Assembly: GCF_009796845.1 (NCBI RefSeq)
Contig: NZ_CP047025.1
Span: 1,798,001 to 1,862,000 of the forward strand
Length of the DNA: 64,000 bases
Direction of reading: 5' to 3'
Origin: Cobetia sp. L2A1
Lineage (GTDB): Bacteria > Pseudomonadota > Gammaproteobacteria > Pseudomonadales > Halomonadaceae
How positions within the stretch are numbered: position 1 is the first letter of the stretch; each line of letters opens with the position of its first letter. A program made the translations under genes and the position numbers. Below the pieces are notes generated by a model, which saw nothing but the letters and a program-made list of their open reading frames with translations, ran no database searches and had not been told where the DNA came from. Below are positions 9,393 through 17,906 of the stretch, piece after piece.

Positions 9393-9680
9393 ATGAGCAG
9401 GAAACGTCGACAGTACAGCAGTGAGTTCAAAGCCAAGGTAGCCCCTGTCGCCCTCAAGGGGGAACAGCCCACGTCGGAGATCGCAGCCGGCTTCGAGATC
9501 CACCCAGCCAAGGTGAGTCAGTGGTAACGCGAACTGCTGGACAACGCCATCGGCGTCTTCGAGAGCAAGAGCCCCGGTAAAGCCGCCCAGAAGACCCAAG
9601 AGGAGATCGATACGCTCTAACGTGAAATCGGCAAGCTGACGGTAGAGCAGGATTTTTTGTCACGCGGGCTCGGTCGTTGA
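9393..9680 (+). pseudogene. IS3-family orfA with two in-frame stops
   Basis: The reading starts M-S-R-K-R-R-Q-Y-S-S-E-F-K-A-K-V and includes a helix-turn-helix (TSEIAAGFEIHPAKVSQW), the usual IS3 OrfA DNA-binding region. In-frame stops occur at 9525 and 9618, and the frame ends at 9678-9680, giving the normal length of about 95 codons. The stops make it non-functional. Confidence 0.9.
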
Positions 9681-10529
9681 GCTGGGCCCAACGCCTGGCA
9701 CTGGTCGAGCCGCAGGCGCCCGACATCAGCCTCCGACGTCAGTGTCAGCTACTCGGTATCAGTCGCTCCTCGATGTACTATTAGCGCAAGGCGCTACGGG
9801 CCTATGACGTGGAGCTAATGCGTCTGATCGACGCGGAACATCTGCGCACACCGGTCTATGGCTCACGACGGATGTCAGCCTACCTCAATCGCCTGGGACA
9901 CGCAGTGAGCCGCAAGCGCGTTCAGCGATTGATGCTCGGGATGGGGCTACAGGCTATTTATCCGAAGCCATGCACCAGTCGGCCAGGCATGGGACATCGG
10001 ATCTATTCTTACTTGCTGCGGGGGGCGAGTCATCGACCGTCCCAATCAGGTATGGGCGACCGATATCACCTATATTCCTTTGGCGCGCGGGTTCATGTAC
10101 CTGGTGGCCATCATGGGTTGGCACAGCCGTCGCGTGTTGGCCTGGAGAGTCTCCAACACCCTGGATACGGACTTCTGTATCGATGCTTTGGAGGAAGCCC
10201 TGGCGTGCTACGGAAAGCCCGAGATATTCAATACAGATCAAGACTGTCAGTTCACCAGCCAGGCGTTCACCGAAGTTCTGGATGCCCATGATGTTCGGAT
10301 CAGCATGGACGGCAAGCGATGCTATCAGGACAACATATTCGTGGAACGACTCTGGCGCAGTGTGAAGTATGAGTGCGTTTACCTGAAGGCTTTCGAGAGT
10401 GGCGCCCACTTGCGAAGGGATCTGAAGCGTTACTTCGCTTGGTACAACACGGAGCGGCCCCACCAAGGGCTGGACGATGCTACACCTGATGAAGTGTACT
10501 TCTCTCAACCACTGCCCCAGGCGGCCTGA
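9680..10529 (+). pseudogene. IS3-family orfB transposase with a stop and a frameshift
   Basis: A DDE transposase relic. The N-terminal part (SWAQRLALVEPQAPDISLRRQ..) is interrupted by a TAG at 9782. A helper region, YGSRRMSAYLNRLGHAVSRKRV, then follows. The frame breaks near 10020 and continues in another frame with VWATDITYIPLARGFMYLV, FNTDQDCQFTS and ERLWRSVKYE, which hold the three acidic residues. Usual residues have also drifted (MGWH for MDWH, DQDCQF for DQGSQF), showing an old inactive copy. Confidence 0.9.
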
Positions 10530-10596
10530 CGCCGATGATGATCCGATCCGAGCTTAGATGACCTGTCAGATGGTCCAAAGGACGGGGTCCACTTCA

Positions 10597-11395
10597 ATCG
10601 TAGCAGGGCTGCTCCTGGCCGATGTCGACCACACAGCTTGGAGGGCGGCCATCATGGATGAGAACCGTCTCCAGAAGGCGCGCCCGGCGCGACAGCCAAG
10701 TGCAATTCGCAAACCCTTTCAGCGGCTTCCTCCGACATTTGGCTGCACTTTGCTGTAGCCGTCTACCAGTTCGCCTCCCATGTCGCTTCCTCGGGAAGAA
10801 ATATGTCGTAAGTAGCCTTTCACATACTTTGCCAAGTAGTATTAAATGCTAATAATTGAAACCAAAAGTTACGACTTTTTTTGCTACGTCTGTAGGTGGT
10901 GGAGGTGTTAGAGCTGTTGGCGCGGCACTACTTGGAGCGTCTGGTGGAATGCCTGAGAGCCCTAGGCCCGTGGTGATCCGCTAGAGGGCATCAGGTGGCG
11001 GTAGCGTGCCTGATCGTCTGGCATCGCCTGTATAGATAGAGGCACATAGCATCGAAGGTCTCATAATAGAACGTCAGGCGCAGGGATGAGTTCTATTTGT
11101 CACCACATTCGCCGGGCCCGCCTCAAGCTTGTGGTGAAAAGTTCTGCAGCTATTCTATGAATCCAAATTTTCAGGTTGCAATAAAAAACGGAGTACCTAC
11201 TTACGATCCAAAGAGGACATTCCACAGAGGCTGCGTACGCTATTAGAAATAGTAATACTATTGATATGTACTTAATTCTATATTTTCCAATAGTATGAGA
11301 TATGCTGCGATCACGTAGCATAATATATATTGAATATTTGTGGTTTGAAATGAGATGTCAAGCATTCCACATAATACAAATGTTAGGTCATTATC
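10597..11395. other. Gene-poor stretch inside the element
   Basis: About 800 bases without a convincing gene. The first 200 bases are GC-rich and continue the segment interrupted by the IS3 copy (9241-9326). If the IS is removed, a minus-strand frame of some 80 codons without a start or recognisable motif runs across the site, too little to call a gene. A short Gly-rich frame (FATSVGGGGVRAVGAALLG) near 10880-10980 may be a gene remnant. From 11100 the DNA is AT-rich and probably holds the promoter of the CHAT gene. Confidence 0.5.
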
Positions 11396-12454
11396 ATGTC
11401 TATTGAAACTCTGCGGAATCGCATAGCTCAGCTGGAAAAAGAGAAGGCTAACCTCGAAAAGTCGCTGAGCCGAGAACGGGAAAGCGCACGAAAAAGACAA
11501 GCTGAGATTGCGCAAGTGTCACGCTCGATCAATAAGAACATGTCGTTGAGCATGCTGTCTTCTAAAAAGCGTCAGATTGAGTTAAAGCAGAAGCAATTGA
11601 GTGCGTATGAGAAGAAGGCAGCTGATTTTCAGATCAAAGTGGCTAATAAGAATTCGGAAATCATGAGAAAACTCAGTGAAGCGGATAGGGCTGCAAGACA
11701 GGCACAGCGGTATAACATACAGGATGAAAAAAGACGGCAAGACAAACAGATTCATCACTCGAAGCAGGTCACAAGGGAGCTTAAACTTCAGTCGCAAATT
11801 CACAATCAGTTATCGTCAAATCCAATTGTTGTGAAATTTGCAGACTTGCCGAAGAAAATTAACGTTCTATTTATTGCATCGAACCCAAAGGATCAAACAC
11901 AGCTAAAGCTGGATGAGGAAATTCGAGCTATTACTAGAAAAATTCGGGAGTCAGAGTATCGAGATGCGATCGAGCTAAAGGCAATTTGGGCCACACGTCC
12001 GGATGACCTGCTGCAGGCTGTCAACGAGCACAAACCAACAGTCGTTCATTTCAGTGGTCATGGTTCGGATCAAGGAGAACTCGTTTTCCAAGATGACTCT
12101 GGGAGTACTAAATTAGTTTCACTTAAATCCATTGTTCAATTTTTCAAGGTGATGGCTTCAGGAATTGAGCTTGTGGTGTTCAACGCATGCTATTCTCATT
12201 CACAGGCAGAGGAAGTGACAAACCATGTCAAAGCGGCAATTGGCATGAGTGATTCCGTCGGAGATGAAGCCGCTCGTGTATTCGCCGCTCAGCTGTATTC
12301 AGCAATTGGCTTTGGAAAAAACGTTCACGATGCCTTTGAACAAGCAAAAGTAGCACTTCTACTTGCAGGAATTCCGGAAGAAAATATTCCTGAGCTGTTC
12401 GTGGCTGATGGAGTCGAAACTAATAGCTTGATCCTTGTGCAACCACAAACCTAG
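11396..12454 (+). CDS. Coiled-coil plus CHAT-domain caspase-like protease
   Basis: A 352-residue protein. Residues 1-140 are a highly charged coiled coil beginning MSIETLRNRIAQLEKEKANL; the same type of N-terminal module is seen on other bacterial effectors such as TIR proteins. Residues about 155-350 form a CHAT domain (caspase HetF-associated with TPRs): INVLFIASNP strand, catalytic His222 in VHFSGHGS and catalytic Cys265 in VFNACYS, plus GMSDSVGDEAARVFAAQLYSAIG as in caspase-fold proteins. It should be a cysteine protease activated by a partner or signal. CHAT proteases act as effectors in several prokaryotic immune systems. It lies 133 bases before the PIN gene on the same strand. Protease family is clear; a defence role is inferred from its location. 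Confidence 0.9.
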   Translation: MSIETLRNRIAQLEKEKANLEKSLSRERESARKRQAEIAQVSRSINKNMSLSMLSSKKRQIELKQKQLSAYEKKAADFQIKVANKNSEIMRKLSEADRAARQAQRYNIQDEKRRQDKQIHHSKQVTRELKLQSQIHNQLSSNPIVVKFADLPKKINVLFIASNPKDQTQLKLDEEIRAITRKIRESEYRDAIELKAIWATRPDDLLQAVNEHKPTVVHFSGHGSDQGELVFQDDSGSTKLVSLKSIVQFFKVMASGIELVVFNACYSHSQAEEVTNHVKAAIGMSDSVGDEAARVFAAQLYSAIGFGKNVHDAFEQAKVALLLAGIPEENIPELFVADGVETNSLILVQPQT

Positions 12455-12587
12455 AGAAGCCGTAGCAACAGACGTTTGACTCACAGATTTTGCTTCTGCA
12501 CAAGCAGGAATCTCTTTAAATGCCGCTAAAATATGTCGTTAATTTAGCCAGATTCAGTGATAAGAGATAACCGAGAGTGAGAATTGT

Positions 12588-13595
12588 ATGAATTATATGT
12601 TCCTCGATACGTGTGTGTTACTGGATATTTCTACGAAAAGAAGTGATCTCGCGCTTGTGTCCGCATTAGAGATCCTGTTGAGTTCGAACAGCGTAAAATT
12701 AGTTTTGGCTGACCTGGTTGTTGAAGAGTATGAGCGAAATAAGGATAGTGTGGCGAAGAAAACTACACAACGCTTGTCTCAAGAGTTCAGGCAGGTCAAG
12801 GCTGTGGTAAATGAGTTTGCTGGTGAAAAGCAAGCGGCAACCATAAGCGTTCTAAATGATATCAATGCAAGGCTACCTCTTTTAACCGAGGCAAGCTATT
12901 CAACTATTCGTAGAGTTGAAAGGCTGATCGAGTCGGCGGTGGTAACTGCAGTTAGTGAGCGTTCAAAAATCGCTGCCGTTCATCGTGGGCTAGAAAAAAA
13001 AGCGCCATTTCATATAAGCAAAAACTCTGTTGCAGATGCTGTCATTATTGAACAGTTTTTCGAGTTTATGTGTGGTCTAAATAGTGGCGATGATACTTGT
13101 ATTTTTATTACCCATAACCATAACGACTTTTCCTCGAAAGATCATCGTAAACCGCATTCGGATTTTGACGAGATATTTTCATCTTCGCATTCTTTTTATT
13201 TTAATAGTCTAGTCCCCGCTATTAACCACATTGATTCTGACTTGCTTTCCGAAGTTGAGTTCGAGCATGACTTTTCAGAAGAAACCAGAGGATTGAGAGA
13301 AATATTGGACTCTATGGATGAGTTGGTCGATAAGGTCTGGTTTAATCGCCATCAAAACCATATGCGGCTCATCGAAAATGGTAGAATTAAAATAGTTCCT
13401 GAGGGAACTGAGCGCTATGACTCAAATATAATTCATGAGAATATTTTCCAGGGTGCTATAAAATCAGCTGAACTTATTGAAGGAAAGTATGAAGATACAG
13501 GCCCGTGGAGTGACTTTGAGTGGGGAATGCTAAATGGGAAGTTATCAGCGCTACGTTGGGTACTAGGTGATGAATGGGATATGTTGGACACATAA
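12588..13595 (+). CDS. PIN-like nuclease (DUF4935 type) with a distinctive C-terminal tail
   Basis: A 335-residue protein. The first 190 residues form a PIN-like RNase domain of the DUF4935 kind: Asp7 in FLDTCVLLD, Glu46/Glu47 in VVEEYER, Asp150 in SVADAVIIE and Asp180 in THNHNDF, giving the four acidic metal-binding positions. It probably cleaves RNA. Residues about 195-285 have no recognised domain. The last 45 residues (WSDFEWGMLNGKLSALRWV then GDEWDMLDT) are rich in Trp and acidic residues and look like a separate small conserved module. It follows the CHAT gene on the same strand with a gap of 133 bases. A role as toxic effector paired with CHAT is inference. Confidence 0.82.
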   Translation: MNYMFLDTCVLLDISTKRSDLALVSALEILLSSNSVKLVLADLVVEEYERNKDSVAKKTTQRLSQEFRQVKAVVNEFAGEKQAATISVLNDINARLPLLTEASYSTIRRVERLIESAVVTAVSERSKIAAVHRGLEKKAPFHISKNSVADAVIIEQFFEFMCGLNSGDDTCIFITHNHNDFSSKDHRKPHSDFDEIFSSSHSFYFNSLVPAINHIDSDLLSEVEFEHDFSEETRGLREILDSMDELVDKVWFNRHQNHMRLIENGRIKIVPEGTERYDSNIIHENIFQGAIKSAELIEGKYEDTGPWSDFEWGMLNGKLSALRWVLGDEWDMLDT

Positions 13596-13814
13596 GTTAG
13601 AAAATTATTCTAGTAGTCGGCTATTTCCGAGTAGTGAATTTATTGTTCCTTCAGCTTGTGGCCGGGCGTAGTATAAACGGATGACCATACAATTATATAA
13701 CACTTCTCGCTTGAAAAACTAGCATGCGATTTATACCTTCTAATACTCGAAGAAAAAGAGAGTAAAAATTGGACTTCAGGGATATTAGTCATAACAGCAA
13801 AAAACTAACTATTC

Positions 13815-14917
13815 ACCTGGATTCATAGAATAACCGCAGCACTTTGGACCGCACGGTAGAGGCAGGAGGGCCAGCGCCGGTACCCTTCTCGGCTAACCGA
13901 CCAAAGTGAAGCAGAGTATGGAATACCGACAGCTGACTCAGACCCAACGATACCAGATCCACGCCCGTTATGACTTGGGCATGAGCCAGCGCCAGATCGG
14001 CAGGGAGCTGAACCTCCACAGCAGCATGATCAGCCGTGAAATTCGCCTTAACGCCACCGCTGATGGCTATGATCCCGAGCAGCCTCAGACATTCAGTGAT
14101 CATCGGCGCCGCACTGCTACCAAATGGACAAAGCGCCTTCCAGGCATGATGGCCGCCGTTGCCGGTCGGCTACGTGAGGAGTGGAGCCCGCAGCAAATCA
14201 GTGGCTTCATGGCGCCCTTGGCCGGCGTTAGTGTCAGTCATCAATGGATCGACTCCTTGATCTGGGACGACAAGGCACGGGGTGGTGGCCTTTGGCGGCA
14301 TCTCCGTCAGCCCAAACGCCGCAATAAGCACTGCACGCACGCCAAGAGTGCCGGGTTGGGTAAGATCCCCAACCAAGTCGGTATCGAGCACCGCCCAGAT
14401 GAGATTGATGACCGGCGCTTCATCGGCCACTGGGAGGGCGACACCGTGATACAGGGCCACAAGCAATCAGGCCTGGTCACGCTGGTCGAGCGTCGCAGTG
14501 GCTATTGACTGGCGGCACGACTGCCCAAGATCTCGGCCGAGTGACGCAAGCAACCATGATCCGCTTGTTGAAGCCGCGTCGGGGAGCGGTCCAGACGATC
14601 ACACTGGACAATGACTCGGAATTCGCTGGCCACGAAGCGGTGGCCAAGGCCGTGACGGCGGCGATGTACTTCTGCGATCCCTACTGCTCTGGACATTGTG
14701 GGACCAACGAGAATACGAATGGCCTGATACGGCAGTACCTCCCCAAAGGAACGGATTTCCGCCAGGTCAGCAATGCAGAGCTACGCAAGGTGGTCGAAAA
14801 GCTGAATGACCGTCCTCGAAAGCGACTCGGCTACCGGACACCGGCGCAGGTGTGTCTAGGGGAATACTCAGGAGGCCTGAATACCGCAGGTGCTGCGCTT
14901 ATTGCTTGAATTCAGGT
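13815..14917 (+). mobile_element. Decayed IS30-family insertion sequence, about 1.1 kb
   Basis: Imperfect inverted repeats bound the copy: left ACCTGGATTCATAG and onward from 13815, right the complement of ACCTGAATTCAAG and onward ending at 14917. They share AATAA and CGCAGCAC blocks further in. No clear target duplication is seen. It encodes one broken transposase. GC-rich sequence inside the AT-rich element shows a separate origin. Confidence 0.8.
13918..14909 (+). pseudogene. IS30-family transposase, interrupted by a stop and a frameshift
   Basis: The frame starts M-E-Y-R-Q-L-T-Q-T-Q-R-Y-Q-I, typical of IS30, followed by the helix-turn-helix GMSQRQIGRELN and the motif FIGHWEGDTVIQG with the first catalytic Asp. 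A TGA at 14506 stops it after VERRSGY, and about 12 codons later the frame shifts. The other frame then supplies TITLDNDSEFAGHE (second Asp) and GTNENTNGLIRQYLPKG (catalytic Glu). Several usual residues have drifted, so this copy is dead. Confidence 0.9.
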
Positions 14918-14933
14918 CACAAAGCAATAAGCG
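14896..14933. repeat. 12-bp perfect inverted repeat at the IS30 right end
   Basis: CGCTTATTGCTT (14896-14907) and its exact complement (14922-14933) are separated by 14 bases. The second arm resembles the IS30 terminal sequence and lies just outside the IS. It could be a partial second IS end or a hairpin. Confidence 0.65.
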
Positions 14934-15187
14934 AGCCGCACTTTAAAGAAAAGACAGTTCTGTTGCAAGCACATGGAACTATGTTGATTTATGGCTGAAG
15001 TGAGCAGGAAAGCATCATGCTCGTTTTCTATGGAATCAAGCTTATAGTTTTTATGATGCGACATTGCTTCTTTTAAAAGTATCAGTGTCTGATTTATCGA
15101 AATTACGCAATTAGATTGTCAAGCTGCCCTTTGAATATAAGTTATAATTTTAGGTTATTATGTTTTCAATTAATATCGGAGTTGGAT

Positions 15188-16267
15188 ATGAGTGATAAAG
15201 AGAATAAGTATGGTTTAAAGCGTTATGTGCCTTCTGATATTCGAGCGAAAATAAGAAGGGATGCTGGGTTTGGATGTGTTATTTGTGGATGTGTGCTTGT
15301 TGACTATGAGCATATTGATCCTGAATTTAGTCAGGCGAAAGAGCACAATCCTGAAAAAATGACTCTGCTTTGCATATCTTGTCATGGGAGGGTTTCAAGA
15401 AAGATAATATCCAAAAGAGCCGTTTGGGAAGCCAAGAATAACCCTAGATCACTACATGATGGCTTTGTACACGATCTCTTGTTTGTCAATACTGAAGAAA
15501 TGGAGATCAAGATCGGAAACTCATCGTCGAAGAGTACGAAGATAATACTAACTATATGTGGAAAACCTATCATATGGTTTGAGCCTCCTTTCGAGGACGG
15601 AGAGCCTAGTAAGTTATGCGCCATTTTTTATGATGAAAATGGGAAAGCAATTTCTTACGTAAATCGCAACCAATTTACTGCGCTCTCAACTAACCAGGAT
15701 GTTTGGAGCAAGTCCACAAAGCTATCAATAACCTCAAATGATGTCAGATGCTTAGTCATGGATAGGGAAGGAGATAGTGTACTTCACATTTCAAAAATGC
15801 AGGGAAAATATTTAGATACGTCAGTTACAATAGATAGTCAAGATAGATTAATAATGACTCAAGGTGTCTCAACATTAACTATCGGTGCGCTTCGGGTCGA
15901 GAACTGTGGTTCTGCTATTGTTCTTGGTGATATACCAGCGATAGCGAAGTATAATAAATTGTCTCTGGCGGTTTCGATTGCGTATAATTATGGCGCTAAA
16001 GCCGTTTTAGATCTAAAGAATAAGTTTGCTGGCTGGATTGTTAATGGGGAAATTTTTAATCGAAAGTATGAGCTGGTAGGGTTCATGAGGGCAAAGAAAG
16101 TTTATAGTATCGCTAACGAGTTTATAGGCTCCTTGAATGGATCATATATTGCTCATATGGATGATTGCTATGAAAATGGAGAGCCCATTTTCGTATCGCC
16201 AGAAAACATGGAGTTTAAGCGTAACAATCCCAGCATAGGATATGATGTTAGCTTTAGGCTGTTATGA
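15188..16267 (+). CDS. HNH endonuclease with a large uncharacterised C-terminal region
   Basis: A 359-residue protein from the ATG at 15188, chosen because GGAG stands just upstream; an earlier in-frame start at 15116 would add 24 residues without a binding site. Residues 25-72 are an HNH domain with zinc-type cysteines: CVICGC (Cys30, Cys33), EHID (His42), EHNPEKM, and CISCHG (Cys62, Cys65, His66). The remaining 280 residues are beta-rich, with no domain I recognise, and may be a sensing or binding part. A DNA-cutting role in defence is likely from family and location. It stands alone between the IS30 relic and a 500-base gap. Confidence 0.82.
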   Translation: MSDKENKYGLKRYVPSDIRAKIRRDAGFGCVICGCVLVDYEHIDPEFSQAKEHNPEKMTLLCISCHGRVSRKIISKRAVWEAKNNPRSLHDGFVHDLLFVNTEEMEIKIGNSSSKSTKIILTICGKPIIWFEPPFEDGEPSKLCAIFYDENGKAISYVNRNQFTALSTNQDVWSKSTKLSITSNDVRCLVMDREGDSVLHISKMQGKYLDTSVTIDSQDRLIMTQGVSTLTIGALRVENCGSAIVLGDIPAIAKYNKLSLAVSIAYNYGAKAVLDLKNKFAGWIVNGEIFNRKYELVGFMRAKKVYSIANEFIGSLNGSYIAHMDDCYENGEPIFVSPENMEFKRNNPSIGYDVSFRLL

Positions 16268-16764
16268 TGAGTAATTTGGAAAAGCCATCAGTTTGGCCCC
16301 TGAGCTGCACTATGGCGGCATTACATCAGCCTTATCTGAACGTGCGACAGATATAGGCGTCTTAACGCTTGCGTAGGCAGCTTGCCGGCGATCTGCGCTG
16401 AAGACAAGTAGCGCCGAAGGAGATGCTCGACAAGGCTGAACCGCTTGCTATCAATGGAGAGCTTTCGCCTGTGCCAGCGCCGACACTTAAGTCGTGACGT
16501 GCTACTACTACTCGGTTCTCGATCCCTGAATCATTAATTCGGCTAAAAATTCGCGGCTAACAGTGGAGGATAACAACCAAGCATTGTGCTTTGTCTCGAA
16601 GCCTCAAGCTGTGTGAGAGATAAACCTAGGTAGTGGCTCTATCGTTGACGTTGAATTCTTAGTATGACACGAAATCAGTACATTAGAGAAAAGCCTTGGT
16701 GCTGCACTCAGAAGCTGTGGCCAAATTGTTATTAAGTTTTTAATTATATATTATAGAGGTGTCT
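16268..16764. other. Non-coding stretch between the HNH and DUF2971 genes
   Basis: About 500 bases of mixed composition without a convincing gene, RNA or repeat. The last 30 bases are very AT-rich (TTATTAAGTTTTTAATTATATATTATAG) and probably contain the DUF2971 promoter and ribosome-binding site. Confidence 0.5.
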
Positions 16765-17634
16765 ATGCTTTTTCATTACACAAGTTTAAATGGCCTTTTA
16801 GGCATTATAGATAGCAATAGTATATGGGCTAGTCATACTGATTATCTTAATGATTCTATTGAAATTCAGCATGCATTAAGGCTTCTTGAGTCATTTTCAC
16901 GCAATATTTACATGGAAGACGACTATCTTTCTTCATTTGGCTGGGCTGTCGGGCAAGGTATTCGTAATATGGTCCGTGCAACGGAGTATATTTGTAGTTT
17001 TAGTAGGGAGGCTGATTTACTTAGTCAGTGGAGAGGATACTGCCCTAAAGGGTCAGGAGTATGCCTTGGTTTTGATGAAAAAATAATTCGTGATTACTGT
17101 AATGCTAATGGCTTTGTTTTTTCTAAATGCTTATATAATGAAAATGAGCAAAAGGAAGATATAAAGAAGATATTAAATGACTGCTATCAGAGTTTCCCGA
17201 AGCCTTTAATTTCAAGGGATGAATATAACTCTCTTGAAGTGGAAAAACAATGTGAGTATGACGCTTGTTATAGGGAGCATTTAACTATCGGTTTAGGTAA
17301 GAAAGAAGCTGATTTTGCTATAGAGAAGTTGTGTAAAGAGATCCAGGAGTATGCTCCATTGATTAAGGACGGCGGATTTTATGAAGAAAATGAGTGGCGT
17401 GTAGTAGTAAGTAATCCTAAGGGAAAGATCTCTTACCGCGTAGTAGACTCTTACTTAGTGCCTTATATGAATATATCATTTCTTGAAAACAGTAAGGATG
17501 CGCTAAAAAAAATAGTTATTGGGCCCAATCCTAATGCGCAAAAGTGTGCAGCCTCTATAAAGTTGGCCCTTAAATCTAAAGGGTTTATGAATACACAAGT
17601 TGAAATATCTTCAATCCCCTTTAATAATTGGTGA
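16765..17634 (+). CDS. DUF2971 family protein
   Basis: A 289-residue protein. The family pattern is clear: LFHYTSLNGLLGIIDSNSIWAS at the start, YLNDSIEI, ICSFSREADLLSQWRGYCP and GVCLGFDEKII in the middle, and FYEENEWRVVV toward the end. The biochemical role of DUF2971 is not established; members are common in mobile islands and near defence genes. The ATG at 16765 is favoured over the GTG at 16759 because AGAGG ends 5 bases before it. It is the last cargo gene before the right end of the element. A defence role is inference. Confidence 0.8.
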   Translation: MLFHYTSLNGLLGIIDSNSIWASHTDYLNDSIEIQHALRLLESFSRNIYMEDDYLSSFGWAVGQGIRNMVRATEYICSFSREADLLSQWRGYCPKGSGVCLGFDEKIIRDYCNANGFVFSKCLYNENEQKEDIKKILNDCYQSFPKPLISRDEYNSLEVEKQCEYDACYREHLTIGLGKKEADFAIEKLCKEIQEYAPLIKDGGFYEENEWRVVVSNPKGKISYRVVDSYLVPYMNISFLENSKDALKKIVIGPNPNAQKCAASIKLALKSKGFMNTQVEISSIPFNNW

Positions 17635-17890
17635 CAAGAGGTTTATGTTTAATGATGCTCCTACTATTTTCTCTATGCAGTTCAAAGTTAAGCTATAGGA
17701 GGTTGTTAAGATAAAATATAGAGGTTATCTATATCGTAATTGTTATGGTCTATGCTGACGCAATATGTTTGTTTGCGAAATGCTTGGCTTTATCCTACTC
17801 CAACTACTCTGCATACATAGTCTTACATCTACTATATCTACGCTCAAGTGCCCATGTTTCAGCATTGATAGCGTGAATAATGTTGCTTTA

Positions 17891-17906
17891 GTCCTCCTAA
17901 TCCCTG
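17891..17906 (-). repeat. Right end of the element: 10-bp terminal repeat plus 6-bp core TCCCTG
   Basis: GTCCTCCTAA (17891-17900) is the inverted counterpart of the left terminal repeat (9 of 10 bases). The core TCCCTG (17901-17906) directly follows and is in frame with the 5' part of the permease gene (CAG-GGA on the minus strand). Confidence 0.8.

Larger units (their letters stand above)
9327..10596 (+). mobile_element. Decayed IS3-family insertion sequence, 1270 bp
   Basis: Terminal inverted repeats TGAAGTGGACCCC (9327-9339) and its complement (10584-10596) define the element. The trinucleotide ATC flanks both ends (9324-9326 and 10597-10599), matching the 3-bp duplication usual for IS3. 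Inside are orfA and orfB, both broken. The sequence is GC-rich, unlike the surrounding element, so it arrived from a chromosome-like source. Confidence 0.92.
3432..17900. mobile_element. 14.5-kb Tn554-like tyrosine-recombinase transposon carrying a putative defence island
   Basis: The segment is visibly AT-rich against GC-rich flanks and splits the tauE-like gene in frame. Its ends carry an imperfect inverted repeat, TTAGAAGGAC at 3432-3441 and the reverse complement of TTAGGAGGAC at 17891-17900. Each is bordered outside by a 6-bp core (TCCGTG left, TCCCTG right). Tn554 transposons insert without target duplication and carry a core hexamer from the previous site at one end; this structure fits that. 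The left end encodes the recombination operon (3595-9097). The cargo is CHAT, PIN, HNH and DUF2971 proteins plus two decayed insertion sequences. Gammaproteobacterial recombinase-trio islands such as the Gamma-Mobile-Trio elements, which also carry defence cargo, are possible relatives; I could not test homology. Confidence 0.85.

Noticed and set aside
10558..10852. Short plus-strand frames after the IS3 element
   Set aside because: No start signal, no family pattern, and composition like shifted reading of a decayed segment.
3595..17634. CRISPR array or Cas genes
   Set aside because: No regularly spaced repeats are visible in the AT-rich element, and none of the proteins matches a Cas family; the CHAT protein alone is not evidence of type III-E CRISPR.
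3426..17906. Prophage or integrative conjugative element
   Set aside because: No structural, packaging, replication or conjugation genes are seen between the ends; the recombinase set and end structure fit a transposon.
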